Source: Arachnopeziza araneosa
Taxonomy: Eukaryota > Ascomycota > Leotiomycetes > Helotiales > Arachnopezizaceae
Direction: 5' to 3'
Length of the DNA: 64,000 nucleotides
Assembly: GCA_003988855.1 (NCBI GenBank)
Contig: QYAI01000069.1
Coordinates: 1 to 64,000 of the forward strand
Position numbers and translations under genes: made by a program
Notes under the pieces: model-generated
The model's input: the letters and a program-made list of their open reading frames with translations, nothing else
What the model was told of the DNA's origin: nothing
Databases searched by the model: none
Part shown: piece after piece, positions 57,428 to 64,000 of the stretch
Numbering within the stretch: position 1 is the first letter of the stretch
How the letters are laid out: every line of letters starts with the position of its first letter

Positions 57428-58309
57428 TCAACAGTTCTGAGGATAGAACATCTGATTCTGATCGTTGACAACCCCGAAACTCGGCACCGCCTCCCAGTCT
57501 TGCAGCGTAAACCAAAACAGGTTCAGGGTCTGATCCGCGAGGCAGAAAATCTTCTGGAAATATGTCGCCGCGTTTGCCACGCTGGGCACCCCTTCTCCCT
57601 TGGTAGGTCCATTGATAGGCCATCCTGTCTCCGTCACCCACATATTGGCTTTGCTGCCAGCGTTGGCGATGGCCTTCCGTACCGTCGCGACGCTACCTTG
57701 GAAGAGGAGAGTTGCATTCGTAATGTCGTTGTACTGCGTGGTCTGAAAGTAGGGATAAATGTCTGCGCCGATGAAATCAGAAGCTTTGAGTACCGGTCGG
57801 TTCGTGACGTTTGCCCAAGCGTTGACCGTGTCGACGTGGCCGACTTCAGTGAACTTGTAGTTGGGTTGAGACTTGAGCAGCGATCTCACATCGACGATCT
57901 GCGCTGCCAGAGTAGTAGGATTTATCGTGTTGCGATATAGTTCCTCATTGCCCACAGACACCGCAGCAATCCAGTCGAATCCGTATAGTTTGACCGCGTT
58001 GAGGAGGGCACCTTTCTCAGCATTGTAGACGGCGGGGTCAGGTTGGATGCCGACGAGAATTTTCGTTTGTGATTTGACGGCCGAGGGAACAGCCCTTAAG
58101 AGAGTGTTGCAAAGAGAAGAAGAATATAATCGTACGGAATTGATCTTGTTAGGGAATGTTTTGAGTAGGGCAAAGTCATTGGCGTAATCTACAGCGGTCT
58201 TGCAACTGACACCGTCCTGGGCGTTGGATTTGATGTTGAACCCCTTCCAGTAGGCTGACACCGACGGTATGGCCGCCACCGACAAAAGAATAAGAGGAGA
58301 AAACTTCAT
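57428..58309 (-). CDS. Secreted GH17 beta-1,3-glucanase
   Basis: An intronless frame encodes 293 residues. The signal peptide (MKFSPLILLSVAAIPSVSA) is followed by WKGFNIKSN, typical of fungal GH17. The acid/base Glu is in SVGNEELY (residue 122) and the nucleophile Glu in WVTETGWP (residue 227). Further family blocks are VGIQPDP, SDFIGADIYPYFQ and FWFTLQDWEAVPSFG. The enzyme cleaves or rearranges beta-1,3-glucan in the cell wall. There is no C-terminal GPI signal, so it is probably soluble in the wall or medium. Length is normal for the shorter GH17 group (Scw/Bgl2-like). Confidence 0.95.
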   Translation of the reverse strand: MKFSPLILLSVAAIPSVSAYWKGFNIKSNAQDGVSCKTAVDYANDFALLKTFPNKINSVRLYSSSLCNTLLRAVPSAVKSQTKILVGIQPDPAVYNAEKGALLNAVKLYGFDWIAAVSVGNEELYRNTINPTTLAAQIVDVRSLLKSQPNYKFTEVGHVDTVNAWANVTNRPVLKASDFIGADIYPYFQTTQYNDITNATLLFQGSVATVRKAIANAGSKANMWVTETGWPINGPTKGEGVPSVANAATYFQKIFCLADQTLNLFWFTLQDWEAVPSFGVVNDQNQMFYPQNC

Positions 58310-58788
58310 AGTTGGGATGAGGTATCTTGAAAGCCGTGTATCACAAAGAATCTAAAGAGAGAAGTGGCTTATATTCGACATAATCCACGTCAAGACCACC
58401 TGCTGGACCTGTGGGGAAAGAAAGAAAAGGGAGACGGGAAAAGTACACACATATCTAGTTAATGCCTCGCCGACGCCCATCATGACGACGCGAGATTGTG
58501 TTTTTGGCAAAGACTTTCGAGATAAACGGGGGCTCGTGAGTCGCGATCACAACCGTGCGGCAAGCCAATATTTCCCGGGGTCTATTGCTTTTTCACCCCT
58601 AACGCGGTAAAGTTGGGTGCGCCACGAGCCCAGCTGAGCTAGAGGGGGCGGGAGATGCCCCTGAAAAGGAGTGCGGCTGTAGACTTATTGCCCCAATTGG
58701 GATCTGGGCGACCAAACGCGCGAGTGGAAAATATCAGAGCTAGTTTCTGTCGACCTTGGGTCCAAGAAACAAATTTTGTTTGCTAGAA

Positions 58789-58824
58789 GATCCAGGCGAT
58801 CCAGGCGATCCAGACGATCCTGGT
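58789..58824. repeat. 9-bp tandem repeat (GATCCAGGC)
   Basis: Four consecutive units: GATCCAGGC twice, GATCCAGAC, GATCCTGGT. It is short and near the larger minisatellite. Confidence 0.8.
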
Positions 58825-58974
58825 GTCACACAAATGAGCCATCCAGTGTTCTCAGCTCAGGTATATCGGTTGATAAGGCTAAGCCATGCGAAGAATTTAA
58901 GATTCATGACAGGAGTCGAGACTCGAAAATGTGAAACGCTTCCTTTTAGAATTGCATAAAGGGTTATCGCTGAT

Positions 58975-59069
58975 GCTTATCACTCATGGCTATCACTCAT
59001 GGCTATCACTCACGGCTATCACTCATGGCTATCACTCGTGGTTATCATTCATGGTCATCACCCACGGCG
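58975..59069. repeat. 13-bp minisatellite (CATGGCTATCACT)
   Basis: About seven units of 13 bp (CATGGCTATCACT with CACGG, CGTGG and TTATCATT variants) run head to tail. The period is not a multiple of three, so the open frame through it is not a coding repeat. Differences between units are mostly transitions. Confidence 0.85.
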
Positions 59070-60310
59070 CATCGCCAGACCATCCGAAAATTGTGCTCAG
59101 GAGAATGCTGCCCTGGCGCACTCACGTCGGAAATATGCCAAGAAAGCTCAAATCACATCATAGCGGTGCATATTCCTGAACCAAATCTCCTCGAACAATT
59201 CTCTCGGTGACCGGCAGAAGTTGCACGAGAATTACAGCTGGATTGTGTAATGTCTTGGAGCCACATGGAGAGATGCGACCTCCGCGTTTGAGCCCGAATG
59301 AAACGTTCGTGTAGTCGTACAGAGTCCAGATTTTCTCTGAAAGACTTGTACCTGACTAAAGATACCGCGAATAATTTGCGAAATTGACAGAGGCATCTCC
59401 TAGTACCTGCTCTCTCTGATTGTGAGCTACAACATGAGCCAAGCCCAAGCCTGAAACACTACCAGATCTTGACCCTTGACCGCGTCAGGGACCTGCATTC
59501 AGGATTCAAGCTTAACTGTTTGAAGACATTAGCGTTTAGGGCGTATGCGGAGTCACCGTAGAGGGATGCCAAGAATCCCAGTAAAGACATCCCAATAAAA
59601 ATACGAATTTCGACGCGTCATTCGCCTCTTCAGGAAATCGCAAGGACAGCGGCGAGCGGTTGGGTGCCTCACTCCCGAGTGCCGTCATAGCCTTATGGAC
59701 GACTCGTACAGAGTATTAACCTCATTGAATGCGGAGCGGGAGTCTTGCGGCTCAACGGCTGTGTCGGAGTGCAGGCACGCAAATAGTGGAATACCAGTGG
59801 CTGATGAACTCCTCAGACACGAACCAAATGTTCCATTTCTTTCAATCTTTACTATTCATCCGAGACTGCTCGTGGGTGCTGCGAATTCCTAGAAGAACAC
59901 GTTTGTAGCGCCGCAGCCATTCTCAGCGCTGGTGGCGTCAAATGAAATGTGTATGCAATTTCGCGCCCACAGCCGTACATATATAGCATCAAATACGTAA
60001 TGTGATAACGAACAGGTTGAAAAAGAATCGGCAGCGCTGTGGAATAAAAGAAAACGAGAAATTCAAAAGTATTTGCCACCATTGTCATATTGCTAAGAAT
60101 TATTAGAGATTGTATTAGTTACAGTCAGCTGTTCAAAGCCTTCCCACAGTTTGAAGCAAGATGTATTGTAGAGTGACTTGGTGTCTCGAGGATTAGAATG
60201 ATCACAAGACCCAGGACGTGTAAAAGTAAAAATAAAAACGATGATTCTCCAAAATCGTGCGAAACAAAAACGTTTAAGGCGAGTTGATGAACTCTCCTAT
60301 TAGTGACTAC

Positions 60311-61453
60311 TCAAGGTGCCTCACTTGAAGGCACCCAGGTCTTCCAAAGTCTCATATCGCCCAACGCCTTTTGAATCTCCCACATCCCTTCTTTGAACCT
60401 AGAGTCTCGATTTCCCATCGGATGTCCATTCCGTCGCACACTCATGACTCTCACTTTCGGCGGACTCTTCTTTCCTTCAATGGTCCACATGTTCTCAAAC
60501 CAAGCATTCAATTCCTCTAAGACAGGTTTCGCATCCTCTTTCTGCCCTGCTGGCCTGAACAGGTAGCGCCAAGCGGGCTCGACAAGATCGATAGTGTGAC
60601 TTTGGTAGTAGTAAACATCCGCCAGGAAATTCTTCTCGTCGTCGGGAACTATGTAGAGTTCCTGGAGTGGTCGGGATTTGAGCGCGAAGAGAGACTGGCG
60701 TAGGTACTCAAAGCGCTCATTTTCAGCATAGATCCAGAGCTTTTGATCCATTGCAAGAAACTTTAGTCCGCTAAGCTCATGCCCTGCACCAAGAGCAGTG
60801 AAAAATTGCTTCAAGTGGTACGGCCGAAACTCGGGGCCGAGATATATTGTGTCGAGGTCAAAGTTAAGATAAACATCGACCGGCTTTTTTGGCCGAGCGA
60901 GAATTGGCATTTGATGTCTGATAGTTATCATAGGGATACGGAAGAAAGGATGAGATTCCCATGGGAGATAGCTCCTCCCTGGTAGCCGTTCTGCCGCTGA
61001 GACCCCGATGCGTATATGTTTGTAAAGCCGCAACGCTTCCTTCCTCGACTCTTGACAAATGCGGAGAGTAATGGGATTCCTGTAATTTGGTGAAACAGAG
61101 AATTTTATAGGAGTATATTCGTTACGTTGACTGTCGCCCCAAGAGCGTATCTCGACAATACGAGCATCTCCCGATGCAAAGGCCCAGATTTTGAGGCGGA
61201 GCTCTAGGGGCAAGGAGCGGAAGAGGGAAAAGCTTGAGACTGGTTTCGAGATTCGCAGAGGTCGAGGAGGCTCGACCTGAGGGATCGGTATCCATTTCAC
61301 GCGAGCGTAAAGAGCTGGAAAAAAGATATTATGATAATGCCCACTTTGGACAGGAGGAAGAGGAGCACCAGGAGGTGGTGGGGGGGCAGCTGGCCAGGGG
61401 TTTGGATTGAATGATAGTACGACATTGCTCGCCATAATTGCATTGAAAGACAC
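60311..61453 (-). CDS. 2EXR-domain protein
   Basis: A single exon encodes 380 residues. After a Pro-rich N-terminus comes the 2EXR (F-box-like) start FSLFRSLPLELRLKIWAFAS, followed by RIVEIRSW, then TLRICQESRKEALRLYK and YLNFDLDTIYLGPEF, the standard order of the domain in fungi. These proteins form large fungal families of unknown function, and the LPxELRxxIW motif resembles F-boxes that bind Skp1. An ATG six codons in (MASNVVLSF) is an alternative start. Confidence 0.88.
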   Translation of the reverse strand: MSFNAIMASNVVLSFNPNPWPAAPPPPPGAPLPPVQSGHYHNIFFPALYARVKWIPIPQVEPPRPLRISKPVSSFSLFRSLPLELRLKIWAFASGDARIVEIRSWGDSQRNEYTPIKFSVSPNYRNPITLRICQESRKEALRLYKHIRIGVSAAERLPGRSYLPWESHPFFRIPMITIRHQMPILARPKKPVDVYLNFDLDTIYLGPEFRPYHLKQFFTALGAGHELSGLKFLAMDQKLWIYAENERFEYLRQSLFALKSRPLQELYIVPDDEKNFLADVYYYQSHTIDLVEPAWRYLFRPAGQKEDAKPVLEELNAWFENMWTIEGKKSPPKVRVMSVRRNGHPMGNRDSRFKEGMWEIQKALGDMRLWKTWVPSSEAP

Positions 61454-61874
61454 TCGAAGACTTGTAACAAAAGACTTTAAACGGGTTAAGCACGCTCAAG
61501 ACTTATATATCTTCTTGATGTGCTGTACGCCCGACTTCGGTGTATGCACATCGCCCAACCTGTTAGATGTCGTCCTCCCCGCCTCACTATCGATTGGGCA
61601 TGGAAACACAAGGCAGCATCACCAGACTAGGGATTATGCCCTCCCATTTGGTACCCAACGTTGATATAACTTTAACGTATACTGTACTTTAATCATGGGG
61701 AAATGGTCCTTAGTTTCGGTACTGTTTGGTTTTGACGGTAACTAATGCCTGACAGAATGCCTTTCAATGCAAGCTTGCCCAATGATGACAGCCTCGCCCT
61801 CCTTCTGAGCGACAAGTTTCGCCAGCCAGTCCATCCGTCGATATAAAACCTGGGATTCAGGATCCAGGATCAAC
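61454..61874. promoter_or_regulatory. Divergent promoter interval 2EXR / FSH hydrolase
   Basis: About 420 bp between divergent start codons. It must hold both promoters. I saw no distinct motif. Confidence 0.45.
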
Positions 61875-62875
61875 ATGAGCGCCCAAACCAGCGACACAGC
61901 TATTCCAGCTGAGGCAGACACGGAGCGGAGGAGGCTGAAGATACTGATGTTGCATGGTACCTTCTTCCCTCCAGAACTCCATTCGCCCATCTCAGTTCCT
62001 GTAATAAAGATCCAAGCTCACCTCTACGTACAGGATATACACAATCCGGCCCTCTTTTCCACAACAAAACCCGTGCCCTCGAGAAGGCACTCCACAAGCT
62101 TTTCCCACCGGCCCCCACTACCTCACCCTCCTCAAAACCCAAACCCAAACCCAAACTTGCTCCATCCACCTCTCTGCCTGATTTCCCTGGTGGGATCAAG
62201 CTCGTCTACCCCACCGCACCGATCCACCTCCATCCCGCCGATATTCCCGGTTTCCAAGCTTCGGAACTTGAGGGCGCAGACCCGAAAGAAGAGAGCGATG
62301 CGTGGGGATGGTGGAAGCGGGAGACGGGAACAGGGTTGTATACCGGTTTGGATGAGGGATTGCAGACAATTGCTTCCACTATCAAGGAAAATGATGGAAT
62401 AGATGGAGTGATAGGGTTCAGCCAGGGAGCAGCAGCTGCCGCTTTCGTAGCCTCACTGTTGGAACCCGGAAGGAGGGAAGCTTTTCATGCTGTTCAAAGC
62501 AAAGACAGGAACGCATTTGTGTTCCCAGAAACTTGGGAAGAGATTAGGAAAATGCACCCGGAGGGTCTTAAATTCTGTGTTTGTTATGCTGGATTCTACG
62601 CTCCCCATCCGGCTTATGAAGCATTTTATATCCCGAAGATACACACACCAACGTTACATTTCTTAGGGAGTTTAGATACAGTAGTGGAAGAGCATAGGGC
62701 TATGGGTTTGGTAGAACGTTGTGATGAGGAGACGAAGAAGGTGGTCATTCATCCCGGAGGACATTTTGTCCCGATTAATAAGGACATGACGGCGTGGTTG
62801 GCCGGTTTTCTTAAAGACTGTTTAATTGAGAAACCAAAGGAAGAGAGTGTGGAGGATATGGATATGCCTTTCTAA
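61875..62875 (+). CDS. FSH-type serine hydrolase
   Basis: Two exons (61875-61956, 62034-62875) give 307 residues across a 77-nt intron. The alpha/beta-hydrolase start KILMLHGYTQSGPLFHNKT spans the junction. The nucleophile is Ser157 in VIGFSQGAAAA, with Asp242 in GSLDTVV and His271 in HPGGHFVP completing the triad. This is the FSH1/ovarian-cancer-gene-2 family, which also occurs as thioesterase-like partners in fungal polyketide clusters. No such cluster is adjacent, so a housekeeping esterase is more likely. A Pro/Lys-rich insertion (KPKPKPK) near residue 70 is unusual but compatible with a surface loop. Confidence 0.93.
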
Positions 62876-63030
62876 AGAAATGCATAGGATGGTGGTCTGA
62901 GTGGCATGGCGTTCACAGCATATAGAGAGCAGATAGACCAGGTCATGCTGTGCATTCGATACCTAGAATCTAGACTAGTGTACAGCGGTATCAGACCAGA
63001 ATGAAGACTGTTAGCACACGCCCAAGAAGT

Positions 63031-64000
63031 TTAGTGCGCCTTTCCACTTTTCCCTGATTTGGGAGCCTTGGTGGGCTGAATTCTAGCCATCATTTCCTCT
63101 TTAGTGATTAAGTGATCGATTCTCTCCAGCAGACCAAGTAAACTCTTCATATTTCCGCTCCACTCATTCAAGATATCATCAGCATCTCGTGGTTTGGCAA
63201 AATTAACAATGCGGGCTGGACGGTCGATCTTGGCATAAACAGTCTTCGCGGTAACAAGTTCACTGATATATTTTTCCGTCTCATCTTCAGTCAGGTCGAG
63301 AAGCTGGGTAAGGCGGGGCATCTGGATACGGGTGTAGTATTTGGCAACAACACGGACGTTGTGTTCGATGACTCGCTTACGGAGGTCTTCCCATCGTTGG
63401 TTGGCCTTCTTGTCTGCAGATTGACCTGGGGAGACATCAAAGACATCGGTGCTGCATAGATGAGGGCCGAAGATCTTTGCGACTTCCGGCCAACGCATGA
63501 GTTCATGGACTGTGAAGAGTTTAAGCAGCTGGGCATCAAGAGGAACTTGAGAATTTCTGGTGTCCTTTTGAACACGGTGGAGGAGGTCGGATTGCTCGTT
63601 GTCGTACGGAGCAAGAATGACATAGTAGATGATTCTTTGTAAGACCTAATGAACTTAGCAAATGCAGATTCTTCGTGAGCATTTTACTTACAGAATGAAG
63701 CTTTTTAGGGTCCTCTTCAACTGCCTCTGTATCAAGAACCTGTCTATAATGCTTGCAAGAATCCAAATATTTGTCATCATGCTTTGCCAACGTAATTTGT
63801 TGTTCATAGTATCGTAACTTCAAATCCGTAACGTCGTCTTCCACTGGCTCCGGAACATCTTCTCCTTTCGATCTCTTCTTCTCTCGTTCCTTCTTCTCCT
63901 TTTCCAGCTCAGCTTCAGACTTCTTGGGCTTTCTTGCGAGGTATTTGGTGCTGATCTTACGACTCAGGATACCCGCCTGTGTCCAATCTTCATTCTCTAT
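63031..64000 (-). CDS. RPN5: 26S proteasome non-ATPase subunit RPN5 (partial)
   Basis: Only the 3' part lies in the window. One exon runs from beyond 64000 to 63692, and the last exon is 63645-63031, joined over a 46-nt GTAAGT...TTAG intron. The visible 307 residues include a charged helix (KSEAELEKEKKEREKKR), then LRYYEQQITLAKHDDKYLD, the IIYYVILAPYDNEQSDLLH block and a PCI domain with YYTRIQMPRLTQLLDLTEDE and KIDRPARIVNF. These match Rpn5/PSMD12, a scaffold subunit of the proteasome lid. The C-terminus is a Lys/Ser/Gly tail (KSGKSGKAH). It is convergent with the FSH hydrolase gene. Confidence 0.95.

Larger units (their letters stand above)
58310..60310. other. Intergenic region with short tandem repeats
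   Basis: Two kilobases without a recognised gene. It holds the 9-bp and 13-bp tandem arrays listed separately. The open frames crossing the arrays have no conserved content. Confidence 0.5.

Noticed and set aside
58789..59069. Short tandem repeats as a possible CRISPR array
   Set aside because: The units are contiguous without spacers and the genome is eukaryotic.
58931..59210. Two overlapping plus-strand frames with repeated HGYHSWLS-like units
   Set aside because: Products of the 13-bp minisatellite; the unit length is not a multiple of three and no conserved domain is present.

Overview
The window looks like nuclear DNA of a filamentous ascomycete. The evidence is the set of short introns (about 40-170 nt, GT...AG, many with a CTAAT/CTGAC-like branch site), HET-domain genes, Zn2Cys6 regulators, GPI- or membrane-anchored wall enzymes, and a decayed Tc1/mariner copy whose stop codons fit RIP (CpA to TpA) mutation. 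The gene complement suggests a Leotiomycetes-like plant-associated or saprotrophic fungus, but that placement is inference. All spliced models here were built by eye: introns were accepted when the reading frame closed and the splice sites were reasonable.

Left part (1-16 kb): a truncated phosphotransferase-like relic, an intact HET gene, about 2 kb of AT-rich repeat-derived DNA with a large inverted repeat, a small Cys-rich secreted protein that is only seen after splicing, a secreted SnoaL/NTF2-like protein, then conserved genes: a mitochondrial TPR (Mgr3-like) protein, an Arb2-domain protein and mitochondrial ribosomal protein uS14m. A 1.55-kb mariner relic with clear terminal inverted repeats sits at 13.94-15.49 kb.

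Middle (16-40 kb): ERG2 sterol isomerase, a gene-poor stretch, an amidohydrolase, a Ser/Thr- and Cys-rich repeat protein, a HET C-terminal relic, a short-chain dehydrogenase (SDR), RMD1, a Zn2Cys6 factor divergent from RMD1, a second small Cys-rich secreted protein, an MDR reductase, lipoyl synthase, an unassigned fungal protein and a four-exon GH12 glucanase with a C-terminal membrane anchor.

Right part (41-64 kb): a processive family-2 glycosyltransferase lies next to an unusually long UDP-glucose 6-dehydrogenase, which suggests a surface polysaccharide module using UDP-glucuronate. Next come an SDR with a GC-rich palindrome in its promoter and a six-exon Zn2Cys6 regulator just downstream of it, a second HET relic, an anchored S41 peptidase, a GH17 glucanase, a 2EXR protein, an FSH-type serine hydrolase and the 3' part of proteasome subunit RPN5.

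No CRISPR array, tRNA or rRNA gene was recognised. The most interesting candidates are the GT2-UGDH pair, the pair of small secreted proteins sharing a CxCG...WCG...YxCD pattern, and the palindrome/SDR/regulator group.
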